The position numbers were made by a program, and so were the translations under genes. A stretch of 64,000 bases of DNA from Gigaspora margarita (Eukaryota; Glomeromycota; Glomeromycetes; Diversisporales; Gigasporaceae). Positions 1 through 11,679 of the stretch are shown in pieces. Each line of letters starts with the position of its first letter. The first letter of the stretch is position 1. The stretch is from the NCBI GenBank assembly GCA_009809945.1, contig WTPW01001104.1:32027-96026 (forward strand), given 5' to 3'. A model generated the notes under the pieces. That model was not told the DNA's origin. It searched no databases and saw only the letters and a program-made list of their open reading frames with translations.

Positions 1-110
1 TTTATATGGCATACAGCATTTACACGGCATATAGCATTTATACGGCATATAGCATTTTTACTACTTACAGCATTTATATGGCATGCAGCACTTCTACTTA
101 TAGCAAAATG
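1..110. repeat. Short tandem repeat, about 20-bp unit
   Basis: About five imperfect copies of a unit like ATATGGCATATAGCATTTAT run from the first base to about position 110. The array may continue outside the window. No coding potential is visible. Confidence 0.75.
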
Positions 111-140
111 TGCAACCCCTCAAGATTTTAAATGTTTGTA

Positions 141-245
141 CAGTACTGGACAGCAAAAACTAACTTTTTTTTTAAAGATGCCAAATTTGAGAATTTTATA
201 ATGATTCTGATTGGCTAATTTTGTATAACAAATAATAATGCTGCC
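141..245 (+). repeat. One end of a Tc1/mariner-like MITE
   Basis: Starts CAGTACTGGACAGCAAAAAC directly after a TA (139-140), the classic Tc1/mariner arrangement. About 100 bp match, in inverted orientation, the right part of the complete MITE at 31734-32185 (shared block around GAATTTTATAATGATTCTG). The other end is missing here; the sequence passes into the GAAAC-rich array at 245. Confidence 0.65.
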
Positions 246-490
246 CGAAACTTAGTAGTTTCAGATTAACCGAAACTGAAACTGGTATTACCAGTTTCGG
301 TTATAATTTATTTTTCAAAACTTGTCTGAAAGTCCGAAGCTCTACTAAAAGTTTAAAACTATATCAAAAGCCCGAAACTATATCAGAAGCCCGAAACTAT
401 ACTAATAGTCCGAAACAATATTAAAAGTCCAAAGCTATATCAAAAGTCCGAAACTATACTAATGATTCAAAACTGTTCAAGGTTGCAAAA
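245..490. repeat. GAAACTATA minisatellite, left copy
   Basis: An initial block rich in CCGAAAC/GTTTCGG is followed by about seven imperfect copies of a roughly 20-bp unit, AGTCCGAAACTATACTAAA. The same array occurs in inverted orientation at 11395-11630. Confidence 0.75.
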
Positions 491-904
491 AATTTTAAGT
501 CAGAATTTTCTGTAAAAAACAAGTATATGTTAAATATCATTTATTGATTTCTGTCAATTCAGAATTCGATATGTTATGTACGATTTTATCAATTAATTGA
601 TCAAAATAAAAAAAAGAATAGATGATTTTTCCGATTTCTTTAACATTTTTTTAAACTATGTAATAAATATTTTTGTAGAAATGCTGTAGAAGTTGTAGAT
701 TCATTACTTTGTAACAACTTTTGTAAGAATATATTATTTGCGCATATCATTTTACAAAGAATTTGAGTATTGTTTCTTTTTTAGGATGATAAAATTTAAC
801 TGTATTGGGATGAAAATTCAATCTTATAAGAATTATTACATGATTCGAGCAAATTTGGTTGTTTATTACATGAAAGGAATCATGATTAGCCAAAAAGAAT
901 CGCA
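491..904. other. AT-rich spacer
   Basis: No gene, repeat boundary or structured element could be recognised. The small minus-strand ORF at 747-938 is low-complexity and unsupported. Confidence 0.5.
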
Positions 905-1207
905 ATTTAGAAAATAAAAAGAAAGAATTGCAAGCCAAGTGGATGATTTAACCGAAGAATGAGATCAATTACAAACTAAATTAGAGAATACAACAAAATT
1001 ACTTCACAATTTACAAGATGATTGCGAGAACAATCGGCCCAGTCCAATTTTTACAAAGAAACCCAAGACCAGGAGGAAGACGATACTATTGATGAAACAC
1101 CACTATTCCTCGTAATAGTAAAGCATTTATATTTGGCGAACCTAAATTTTTTAGATGTTAAAGTTGCACAAAAAAATCCAAAACATGTTCCGGGATATAA
1201 TTTTTGA
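905..1207 (+). pseudogene. Fragment of a coiled-coil coding sequence, frameshifted
   Basis: One frame from about 906 reads a charged heptad-like stretch containing SQVDDLTEE, a TGA stop at an apparent Trp position, then DQLQTKLENTTKLLHNLQDD. Near 1070 the coherent reading changes frame (ETPLFLVIVKHLYL, or IPRNSKAFIFGEPKFF). This resembles the coiled-coil part of a gag-like or repeat-family protein, but the family is not identified. A similar phrase (NLQTKLND) is readable on the minus strand near 19637. Likely a transposon-derived relic. Confidence 0.35.
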
Positions 1208-3168
1208 TCATTAGAAAAGTTTTTTTTTAAAAAAAAACTAAACTGAATTAGTGAAAAGAAAGAAACAGGTAAAGCAAAATATGGTCTTAACTTTAAGAGG
1301 AATTATCTTTTTTTTTTTGCGGATTATTCTGGCTACCATTTTTTTTTTAAAAAAAAAATTATATGAATATATATACATATACGTAAGTCTTAATATAAAT
1401 ATTAGTTGCATCATCAGAAATAATGTTAAAGAAATCAGAAATCTGAAATCATTGATTTCTAAACTTACACTAAAAATCAATTAAAAATTGTAATTCAAAG
1501 ATTGGCTTTGGTAGCGGTCGTACCCTAAGATATGATAACCGGTTAACTACTGGATTTCCCATTGATATTTAAGATATCTAATATGCTATATGAGCGACGC
1601 CAAAGAAAAATGAGACTTAATAAATATAATTGAAGTTCTAATTTTCCTTGGCATCATTCATATGATATTATCAGATATAAACAAGATAAAGTAAATTTCC
1701 TTTTCCAACAATCGTTTCATCGATAGCCCATTTAGCTGGCATCATACATTAGAGTTTCGCTTGATGTGATGTCTCCGCTAATTACAATACGATTCATAAT
1801 ATTGATTTACGACTTTCAATTTTTGGTCTCAGCTAGTTATAATAAATAATTTAAATCAACCCGAGTTAATAACATCAAAGTTGTTACATATTGTGCGAAG
1901 TGTTTATATAGAATATTAGATATCATAGTAAAAAAAAACCCCCCCGTGAAATTATTTAATATGTACAGTTCATACCAGATACTGTATAGTATATACAATC
2001 GTATGGGATTTAATGTAAATTTTACAGCGATTACCGATCTAAAAAGATGTGACCCGATCAGTTTTATATATATAAAAAACCAGTTTTTTATTATATATAA
2101 GGGCCACAGATTTTGTTAGGTTTTACACCAATGAAGATCGACTTAACTGAAGTTCTGGTTTAACTTTTTCTGGTAATTAATTTAAATGCCGTAGCTTCTA
2201 AATTCTAAAATATATCGGTTATGCATTACTGCAACATTTAAATTTAATCCAAAAATGTCTTTACGCCCTCTATTGAATCATAATCATTTTATCATGAATT
2301 TTACAATATACGTACGACCAGTCGCACCTACTTAGTTATTTACAATATTAGTAAATATGCGGCATTAGTAAAAGTCACCGGGGACTCTAAATATATCTGA
2401 TTAAGGCAAAAGACAAACGTTTCCATCATGTTATAATTGATATTTTTAGGGTATTTTAATTTCGAAACAACTGTTCTAATGCCTGCATTTGTGCGGATCC
2501 AATCAACTTGCTTGCACAGGTTTGGGTATGTGAAAATAAACATTGGTTCATTCTAATGTGACTGTTGTTTGTAACTTTTAGTGCGCAGCTATTTTATAAC
2601 TTAATCTGAATAGTCTTGTAGCGACCGAATCATCATGTGCTGCACGTGATCTATAAGATAGATCATATTCATGACGTGAATTATTAGTAGCGTAACCGAT
2701 GAGTCAAATTGCAAGTAAAATAAAAATTGGCACTTTTTTTCTTCAGATAACTGATCGATCTAATAAAAGACTTACTTGATATAGCGTAATCATACCGAAG
2801 TCAAGTTTAGCAAATGATTAGAATAGTTTTATTATAATGATAAGAATAGCTGTAATGTTTCAAGATTTTTGAGCAAAAACAATAATCGGTTTCTTAATTT
2901 GAATTAAGCATAAGAATGGATATGTTATAATAAAAATAACATCTTGAAATTATTCATTGTATATTTATGAAATATTCATTTATTGGTGTTTTTGCCAAGT
3001 ATAATTTTTTTTTTTTGCATTAATAGCTTCACATATTTTTTTCACACCAGGCTTAGTTTTCGCTTATGCTAAAATGGTTATTTATTTATTGGCGATTTAT
3101 TTTTTTTATTTTTAAAAATCTATTTAATTTGGCATAAACCATCTTTCACAATTTGCATAATTTCTTCA
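1208..3168. other. AT-rich intergenic region
   Basis: No supported gene. Contains homopolymer runs (A8C6 near 1931), an A/T-rich foldback-like patch near 1213-1365 and scattered GATC/CGAT words. The small ORFs at 1238-1484 and 2340-2543 are low-complexity or isolated and were not accepted. Confidence 0.5.
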
Positions 3169-6045
3169 ATGTCTTTACACAATTCAACTCCAGTAACTTA
3201 TGACTCACCTTCAATGGCTTCACAATATTCATCTGAAGAAACTGAGAAAGAGGCACGTCCAAAACATCCTGGAGGAAGACCACCAGACTAGTGATACGAA
3301 TCAAAAATCGAATTAATCGATTAGTTGTAAAGTTGATAACTAATCGATTTGAATTTTACAGACCCAACTTAGTCGATTAATCGATTAGTTGACTAATCGA
3401 TTAGTCGATTGGCCAATTAATCAACTAATCGACTAGTCAATTAGTCAATTAATTGACTCAGCAATTGGTCGTTTAATCAGCCGATCATATAAGAAGGCTG
3501 TTTCAGTTGCTATCTTATGTGTATTTTACCAAGTTTCGTTTATTATTTATTCAACTAATCGATTAGTTGGCCAATCGATTACAGTAGTCAATCGATTAGT
3601 CAACTAATCGATTTAATCGATTGGCCAACTAATCAATTAGTTGAATAAATTCGATTAATCGATTAGTTGGGTAAAATGATCCATCAACTAATCGATTGAA
3701 AAATTTTCATCGATTTGTATTACTACACCAGACCCTGTTTGGGAACATTTTTTTGCAACTCCATTGAAATCGCCTGGTCATTTTTCTGCCAAATATAAAT
3801 ATTGTTCTACACAATTTAATCATGGATGTCCTAATCAGCTTGAGATACATCTTGCAAAAAAATGTGAAAATGAAAATCTTGATAATGAGATAAGAGAAAA
3901 ATACCAAGAAATAGTAATTCAAAGACAAAAATTAAAAGAAAAAACCCAAGCATCCGGTTCAAAAAATCTATCTAAAAAACAGAAAATAAATATTAATGAT
4001 TATTGAAAAAATAAAAATCTAATTTTGGCTGGTTCTAAAAAAGAGGCAGTTAATCGTGCAATTATTAAGACTTTTGCTATATGCGGGCTTCCATTTTCCA
4101 TAATTGAGAATCCATGGTTTATCGATATACTTAAATCTCTGCGATCTTCATACACACCACCTACCCGTGAATATCTTGCCAATACTTTATTAAATGAGGA
4201 AGTTATTAAAGTTAATTGGGAAACTGAAGAATATTTAAAACTGCAAATAATTTAACACTTGGTAAATTAATTCTAATGTTATTACTGTATTAAATTTTAA
4301 TTTATGCAATTTTATTAATTTTATTTTAATTTAGAATTGGATGGTTGGACAAATCCCCAAGGCACTTCAATTTATAATTTTATGATAATGACTTCCGATC
4401 ATAAAGAATTTTTATATTCCTTTCATGATTTATCTCATGTTAGCCATACAGCTGATTTACTTTTTGATGAAATTGAAAAAATTTTAATTAAAATTGGATC
4501 TGAAAAATTTATTGGAATAATTTCTGATAATGCTTCAGCTATTTCTGCTGCACGTAGACAGATTAATCAAAAATATCCCTTTATTTTTAATCTTTGTCGT
4601 ATTGTTCATTTTGTTAACCTTATTAGTCAGGATATTTTAAAATGTGGATTACCTGCACATATTTTAAAGTATTGTAATAAGCTATGTCACTTTTTTAAAG
4701 CAAGTCATTTAGCTAAAAGTTATTTAAAAAAATATATTGAAGAATTTAATATTCATGGAGGTGGATTAAAAATTTTTATTAAAACTAGATGGACATCGGC
4801 ATATAAAACTGTAGATTCTGTTTTTAGGCTAAAGCCTGTATTAGAAAAGGTAATTATTAATTATATACATAATTACTTGAAATTTGGTTTATTAATATAT
4901 CATAATTTATATGTATTAATTATTTTTAAGATATTAAATGATCATCCCGATATTATTACTAATCAAGGCGTACAAAGGATTTTAAAGTTTCGAGGATTTT
5001 TTCACGATATAGAACAAATATCCAAAATTTTTGCCCCAATCTGAGCTGCAATTTTGCAGTTAGAAAAAGCAAATTGCACAATGGCAAACTGCTTTATTCA
5101 ACTAGTTCGTTTAATTTCAACAATTCACCATATTCTAAGAGAAAGAGATACAATTACTTTTAAAAATCAATGTATAGAAATTGGTAATAACCGTTGGAAT
5201 GAACTTGAAGCTGAGCCATATATTTTAGCATATATACTTCACCCTGAATATCGAGGTATTGTAAGCTAATTATATTTTTTAAGTATTATATATATTTTAT
5301 ATAATACAAAATATAACTATTAATAATAAAAAATTTTTATAGGTGCCGGTTTAAGAAAAGGAGTATGGACACAAACTGCCCTTTACGCTAGAACATTATG
5401 GCAATCAATGGGATACAAAGATAAATTATCTGCACAAACTCTTATTTCCCAAATTATCAAATTTAGAGAAAAACAATTCCCATACAAAGTCGGATATGAT
5501 AGTCAGCTAATGACTCCTTTTTTGTGGTGGAGCTTTGTTGAAGATAAGTTCGATAATCTTAAAATTTTAGCTAAAAAAATTTTTACAATAACTCCTCATA
5601 GTGCATCGTGTGAACGAATTTTTTCTATTTTGGGTTGGTTTTATAAAAAAAAAAGACAGCGTTTAAGTTTAAAAATTTAGAATCGCTAACTAAAATTCAA
5701 CATCACAATTTATTTAATGCACATAAAGAGTTATCATACAGCGCAAAAAACAAAACTGAAGATGAATTGGTAGCAATGATTCAAGGATCATACCTGTTTG
5801 ATGATGAGAATTATAGTGAAGAAATTGAAAACGATAATAAAAATAGTGAATTAGATGATGATAACGATTTAGTGATTCCTAATCATCAAGTAGTAGTTTT
5901 AGTTATTAACGATGTTGTAGATTTGAATCACTGAATGTTTAATCAAGCAGATAACCAATATACTTCTAATGAAGAAAATAATAATTCTGATATTGCTATG
6001 AATGACGATCATGAATTTAATTTAGAAGATTTGATTCATAATTAG
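3169..6045 (+). pseudogene. hAT-family transposase gene, interrupted and decayed
   Basis: The reading frame opens at ATG 3169 and ends at TAG 6043. Part 1 (3169-3288) reaches a GGRPPD motif, then a 437-bp MITE (3289-3725) plus its 8-bp target duplication splits the gene. Removing these rejoins the frame into PVWEHF and a BED zinc finger (KYKYC..QF..GCPNQLEIHL..KC). After 4335 comes the hAT core (DGWTNPQG, then ISDNASAISAA) and near 5550-5680 the C-terminal hAT dimerisation motif (TPHSASCERIFS). Introns are apparent at 5256-5342 and about 4262-4334. Stops interrupt it at 4004 (TGA), 4253 (TAA), 5042 (TGA) and 5932 (TGA), and there is a 1-nt frameshift near 5665. The tail is acidic. A hAT transposase cuts and pastes its element; this copy is dead. 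TIRs of the autonomous element were not located. Confidence 0.88.
3289..3725. mobile_element. hAT-type MITE inserted in the hAT transposase gene
   Basis: 437-bp nonautonomous element with inverted ends TAGTGATACGAATC and GATTTGTATTACTA (one mismatch type), flanked by a perfect 8-bp target-site duplication CACCAGAC (3281-3288 and 3726-3733). The interior is almost wholly degenerate ATCGATTAGT/ACTAATCGAT palindromes. Excision of the element and one duplication restores the transposase frame, which proves it arrived after the gene was formed. Confidence 0.92.
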
Positions 6046-6094
6046 GATTTTGAATAGTTAGTATACGTATCAAATATACACGTATATTTTGTTA

Positions 6095-8256
6095 GGGGAG
6101 CGCCATTTATCAGGTGATTAGGGTCTACTAAGTAACTACCCCCCTACCCCCCACCTGATAATAAATACTGCAATTTGATTGGCTAAAATTTTTTAAAATT
6201 TTAAAAAAATTTTAAAATTTAATATTAAATAAAATTCGAACCAACGATCCGTTTTGGATGATTTTACTACCAAAATGTTCGTCTCAATGAGACGATTCCA
6301 ACGAGCCTAAAATCGTCAAAATCCATTCACTGAATCCCAAGATCGTTATAAATTTGTATTGCTTTAATTATATTAGTTTTGTATANGATCTTTAGTGCGC
6401 CGAATTAGGCACTGCACCAAAATTGGACTATGTTTTAAGATAATCGTTAAAATGCGATATCTTATGATTGAGTGATCAGATTCGGGTGATTTTGGTATCT
6501 TTCGATTCGTCTCGATGAGACGAATCGAATGGTACCAAAATCATCCGATTCTGATCGATATATAACGTGGTATTCATCGTAGAACTTAGGTGCGCCGAAT
6601 TAGGCATATCTACCTTATATTAAAAATTATTATTAAAGTTCTTATAAACTTTAACATTGAATAACTTGTGAACCAGTGATCCGTTTTAGATGATTTTACT
6701 ACCAAAATGCTCGTCTCAGTGAGACGATACTGATGAACCTAAAATTGTTAAATTTTGATCACGGAATCCCAAGATCGTTATAGATTTGTGTTATTTTTAA
6801 TTAATTTAATATATTTTATATTAATATAACACAAATCTATAACGATCTTGGGATCCCGTGATCAGAATTTAACAATTTTAGATTCATTAGAATCGTCTCA
6901 CTGAGACGAGCATTTTGGTAGTAAAATCATCTAAAACGGATCACTGGTTCACAAGTTATTCAATGTTAAAGTTTATAAGAACTTTAATAATAATTTTTAA
7001 TATAAGGTAGATATGCCTAATTCGGCGCACCTAAGTTCTACGATGAATACCACGTTATATATCGATCAGAATCGGATGATTTTGGTACCATTCGATTCGT
7101 CTCATCGAGACGAATCGAAAGATACCAAAATCACCCGAATCTGATCACTCAATCATAAGATATCGCATTTTAACGATTATCTTAAAACATAGTCCAATTT
7201 TGGTGCAGTGCCTAATTCGGCGCACTAAAGATCACTAATGATATCTTGTGAACCACTGATCAAATTATACGATTTTGGTACCATTCGATTTGTCACGATG
7301 AGACGAGTCAGATGGTACTAAAATTATGCGATTATGATCGATAGTTCGCAAGATATCATCATTTAATCAAAATAACCTGTGTAAAGCAAAATTTGAAATC
7401 AACATAAAATCGTTGATAACTTTTGATAGACTGGTCCGTTTTTGATGATTTTACCACCAAATTAACCGCCTTGAAGAGACGATTCCAACGAGCCCAAAAT
7501 CGTTAAAATCTAATCACAGGATCACAAGATCGTTAAAGATTTTCTTATTATTTGATGAAAATTAGATTAGTTAAACTAATTAATTTTTATTCAAAGTAAT
7601 ACGAAAATCCTAACGATCTTGTGATCCCGTGATTGGATTTTAACGATTTTGAGCTCCTTGGAATCGTCTCTTCAAGGCGGTCATTTTGGTAGTAAAATCG
7701 TCAAAAACGGACTGGTCTATCAAAATTTATCTACGATTTTGTACTAATTTTCTAAGATTATATATAAAATAGGTTATTTGGGTAAATGATAATATCTTGT
7801 GAACTATCGGTCAGAATCATATGATTTGGTAACATTCGATTCGTCTCGATGAGACGAATCAAATGGTACCAAAATCACGTGATTCTGATCAACAGTTCGT
7901 AAGATATCGTTAGTGCGCCGAATTAGGCACTGCGCCAAATTAGGCATATCTACCTTATACAAAACTAATATAATTAAAGCAATACAAATTTATAACGATC
8001 TTGGGATCCAGTAATTGGATTTTGATGATTTTAGACTCGTTGGAATCGTCTCATTGAGACGAACAGTTTGGTAGTAAAATCATCCAAAACGGATCGTTGA
8101 TTCGAATTTTATTTAATATTAAATTTTAAAATTTTTTTAAAATTTTAAAAAATTTTAAAAAATTTTAGCCAATCAAAAGTTATCTACTATTAGGACCTGA
8201 TAATTTTCTGACCCCCCCCACCCACCTAAAAAATCAGGTGATAAATGGCGCTCCCC
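6095..8256. mobile_element. PIF/Harbinger-like nonautonomous element built of palindromic modules
   Basis: The ends are GGGGAGCGCCATTTATCA and its inverted counterpart ending CGCTCCCC, flanked by TTA on both sides (6092-6094, 8257-8259). A 3-bp TTA target and G-rich ends are typical of PIF/Harbinger. C-rich runs (CCCCCCTACCCCCC; GACCCCCCCCACCC) sit just inside both ends. The interior is a set of inverted modules: outer arms 6230-6385 versus 7957-8112, a large palindrome 6387-7233, a hairpin about 7245-7360, a palindrome about 7405-7740 and a hairpin 7785-7910. No ORF of meaningful length exists. Related, older modules lie at 42400-43020 and 60535-60790. Confidence 0.82.
6387..7233. repeat. 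Near-perfect 847-bp palindrome (foldback)
   Basis: The left arm from GATCTTTAGTGCGCC is repeated inverted up to GGCGCACTAAAGATC, centred near 6810, with a short T/A-rich spacer. The arms contain the sub-hairpin TTCGATTCGTCTCGATGAG and two copies each of GTGCGCCGAATTAGGCA. The only N in the neighbourhood (6386) sits exactly at the left edge, so assembly of this foldback should be treated with caution. Confidence 0.85.
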
Positions 8257-8310
8257 TTATAGTATGTATTAGTATAAATATATATATTATTAAATAAAAT
8301 GGGCAGTAGT

Positions 8311-8491
8311 AGGACCCTGAAATATATATAGATAGGTCAGGTTAATTATAGGGTTACTAAAAAAGGAAAGATCTGTAGAAAAAACTTCAAAAATAAGCAA
8401 AAAAATTCCTATAAATAGAAAAGATCTGCATAAAAAACCTCAAAAATAAACAAACTCATACCTGACCTATCTATGTATATTTCGGGGTCCT
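8311..8491. mobile_element. Short MITE, AGGACCC family, 8-bp TSD
   Basis: 181 bp with about 30-bp inverted repeats AGGACCCTGAAATATATA / TATATTTCGGGGTCCT and a perfect 8-bp duplication GCAGTAGT (8303-8310, 8492-8499). Internal direct and inverted AAAGATCTGTA and CTCAAAAATAA words. It is a short relative of the element at 14207-15961. Confidence 0.88.
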
Positions 8492-8499
8492 GCAGTAGT

Positions 8500-9400
8500 T
8501 GTTTAGTATATGTCATCGAAATCGAATTTTTGTGGCTTCTAAAACTATGCTAGTTTGGGCTTTTGAAACCCGTTCAAGCACTGTTTAGAAACACATGCAT
8601 AAACTGGATTTCAAGCTCTGCTTTAAACTATTTATATGTATTAATTATGCACGCCCGAATATGTTAGTTTAAAACCTGCTCTATATTTATTTACTAATAA
8701 TATATTATGTGTACATTCGCTTAATATTATATTATATACGCATATGATTTATTTATTGACCTTCCACACATTTAATTATATTTTGAAATTGTTGTGGAGG
8801 TAAGTTCATTTAGATTATCAGGTTGTTCGAGTGTAAGATAAAGGATGCTTCTACAAAAAAATTATGTAATTTGAAAGTTAATTTATAATGACATTTATTG
8901 TGTGTAATACGTAGGCTTTTTAAAAAAAAATTAAAAATTAATAAGAAAACCCATGTCATTTAAATCATGTGATTACTTTGATTTTTTTGAATAAGTAAAA
9001 TTACTACTGTAATTATAGTTCGATTTGAGTATTATGAGTTTAAAATTTACTAATTAAAATCACATGATTACAAAAACTCGAGTTTAACATGTTTGGGGTT
9101 TCAAACAGCCCGAACTGAGTTTGGACAAGCAGGATAACGTCCCTATCCAAGACCCTCATATCTATTAATATTAACAAAATAATAACTTCAAGGATTATAT
9201 TTATACCATTTTTACATCCGGTTTTTTTGCTAAAAATTTACTTTTGTCACTCGACCTATTTCCAATACATAACAATGAAATACATAAATGGGATTTTGCC
9301 TTGCTGATCACATGATCCGCATATGTTTCATAGCATCGGTTCAGTTATTTCTTTAAATTTCTGAAATTCCTGGTCTGTATCGTTGTCAACTTTCTACAAA
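8500..9400. other. AT-rich spacer
   Basis: No supported gene. Isolated words such as TTTGAAACCCG and its inverse occur near 8550 and 9105, suggesting an old, unresolved element. Confidence 0.4.
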
Positions 9401-9409
9401 CCTTTAATA

Positions 9410-9750
9410 ATTTTCTCACATTACTCACCATACAACCATTAATCGGAACTAAGCCAAGTGGTGGGAGGGCGGGACTATCAATAAAGCTAGACTAACATCA
9501 AGCTAACAGCAAAGACAAAAGAGGTAGAACCATTTCCCTCTTCACCGCACTTAAATAACTATTCCTTATGACCTCATACTTACTCAATCTGCCATTATCC
9601 CTTAATCAATATATCATACATACCTCACTCTTAAATACATCATCCTTGTCATCAAAAACTTAAAACTTTCCCATCAATTACCCTGCATCATGGGCCTGGG
9701 TCAAGGTCTCGTGACAAAAGGATGCCCGTGACTTCGTTCAAGGCATCAAT
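9410..9750. other. GC-richer patch of unknown origin
   Basis: Base composition rises clearly (GTGGTGGGAGGGCGGGAC near 9460; CATGGGCCTGGGTCAAGG near 9690). No ORF and no inverted ends are visible. It could be a fragment of a retrotransposed transcript or of a non-LTR element, but nothing in it identifies a family. Confidence 0.4.
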
Positions 9751-10824
9751 AATTTATTTTTATAATCAAAAATTTCTATATTATATATTCTTTAATGCTA
9801 ATTCATTATCGTAAAAAAAAAAGAAAAAAAGTTCTAAATGAAGAGCAGCCACACAAATCCTTCGCGGGTAAAAACAATACATGTGAAAATCAGCGGATAA
9901 TGCAAAAGAACAATTAAACTCTGCTAACTCACAATAAATAAAAGAGCCTTTATTATCAATTTCACAAACAAGATAACATAGAAGATCGAAGATAAATAAG
10001 GTTAACAGAATAAAGAATTAGGTATTAAGTATAAGAATTGGTTATGATAAAGCCAGGTCCACAGGTGTTACTTTTAATAAAAACATCTCTGGTATTAGTC
10101 CAGTGTATGTCGTGTAATACGAATGCTTTTCAACAAAATTAAATAAATATATTTTATATTCACTTACCAGATTAAAAAAATTAAATAACTTCAAAAAGAA
10201 AAAACTTCGCGGTGACTGAACTTGGGGTTTTGCACGGGTTGATTATAATGAAAAATCTTGAGTATGTTTTGAAGATCGATACTAGCAGAGCTAGCTCTTT
10301 TGATTAACAACTCTCAAAATGTTTTAGAACACATAAAATTAAATGAGCCACGAACTACTTAAACCAGCAATAAGCTTAAATAACTTCATAATTTTCTAAT
10401 TAGACCAACCTTAGTTGTTGAAGAAATGAGTATAATTTTATCAAAATTAAATTAATCTAAATAGAAAATATTAAGGAATACGTATTCATAAATTTGAATA
10501 ACTTGTATAAATAAATTTTGGAATACGTACGGTGCAAGAAATCTAAAATTCACAATTACAATGAAGTTGATAATTTAATTTAATGTGTAACTTGATTATA
10601 GAGATCATATATTTCTTAAATTATCAACTTCAATAGAAAGTATGTATACATATTTTTTATATTGAGGGTTTCAATGCTTTATAAGGTATGCACCGTAGCT
10701 AAAAAGTGTTGAACCAAGTCGGAATCAATAAGTTAATGATATCAGCCAATATCAGAAACTTTATATTAAGAATAAAATAATATGGTAGCTTACCATATAT
10801 AGATTTTTATATTTGACTATTAAG
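9751..10824. other. AT-rich spacer with a small hairpin
   Basis: No gene. An inverted pair GAAGTTGATAATTTAA / TTAAATTATCAACTTC flanks 10562-10633 and would form a stem. Confidence 0.45.
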
Positions 10825-10995
10825 GTGGCATAGTCAGTAAGTACAGTAAGCACTATTAAGGCGGCATCATAATCAGTAAGTACAGTAGACACTATTCATA
10901 GTCAATAAGTACAGTAAACCAGAATTTTTTTACTGTAAATCAATATAGTACTGTAAAAAATTCTGGTTTACTGTACTTACTGACTATAATGCTGC
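10825..10995. repeat. Foldback repeat around AGTCAATAAGTACAGTAAAC
   Basis: The arm at about 10896-10932 (AGTAAACCAGAATTTTTTTA and preceding bases) is repeated inverted at about 10952-10990. Partial direct copies of AGTAAGTACAGTA with GCGGCAT/GCTGCC edges occur from 10830. Probably a small palindromic MITE; no clean target duplication was resolved. Confidence 0.65.
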
Positions 10996-11096
10996 CATAA
11001 ATCAATATAGAAATTACAATTTACGTTAAACCAATATTGTTATAGAGATTTGAAAGATAATACAAGTTTAACGTAATTGTGAATGCCGCCTAAGGG

Positions 11097-11377
11097 CAGT
11101 GTTGTACATTTTCGCTGTCCCAGCCTTTTTTTGGCATGTTCCAACGTCCCAACATCCTAGCATCCCAAGTGTCCCAACTATGTCCCAAGTATTAATAATT
11201 AATAAATTAATTTAAAAAAATGCATGATTATATATTTTTCTAGGTGCTGAACACATTTCTGAAAAAATTAAATTAGATTATCTTAATAAAATTTTAAGTA
11301 ATTTCAATTTAAAAAATTGTCCCAAAATGTCCCAAAATGTCCCAGCTCATGTCCCAACTGTCCCATGTACAACACTG
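11097..11377. mobile_element. hAT MITE with perfect 8-bp TSD
   Basis: 281 bp bounded by CAGTGTTGTACAT and ATGTACAACACTG, flanked on both sides by CCTAAGGG (11089-11096, 11378-11385). Subterminal repeats are TGTCCCAA/GTCCCA words. The centre retains a translated phrase (GAEHISEKIKLDYLNKIL) also found on the minus strand at 14290-14525, so it is an internally deleted derivative of a coding element. Confidence 0.92.
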
Positions 11378-11394
11378 CCTAAGGGTGTTCTCAA

Positions 11395-11639
11395 GCCTTT
11401 AGTATAGTTCCGGAATTTAGTATAGTTTCAGGTTTTTAATATAATTTTAGAATTTTGGCATAGTTTAGAAGTTTATTATAGTTTCAGAACTTTTTATATA
11501 GTTTCAGATTTTTAATATAGTTTTGGAATTTTAACAAAGTTTAGAGTTTTGAAAATTAGTTTCAGATATATAAAACTAGTTTTGGTTTCAGTTAGCAACC
11601 CAAAATAGTTTCAGGCAGCATCATTACTGTCCGGTACTA
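11395..11639 (-). repeat. GAAACTATA minisatellite, right inverted copy, with Tc1-like terminus
   Basis: The same roughly 20-bp unit as at 245-490, in opposite orientation (TATAGTTTCGGAATTTTA-like). It ends GCAGCATCATTACTGTCCGGTACTA before TA, the inverted counterpart of the terminus at 141. Confidence 0.7.
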
Positions 11640-11679
11640 TAGCTTTGTGACAACAACCCAACTTTGCTATGTCACTATA

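Noticed and set aside
1238..1484. Mirror-image ORFs on both strands
   Set aside because: Low-complexity Phe/Lys translations of the same AT-rich patch; at most one could be real and neither has support.
3707..3928. Minus-strand ORF across the start of the hAT second segment
   Set aside because: Antisense to the BED zinc-finger coding sequence, which gives a clear family match on the plus strand.
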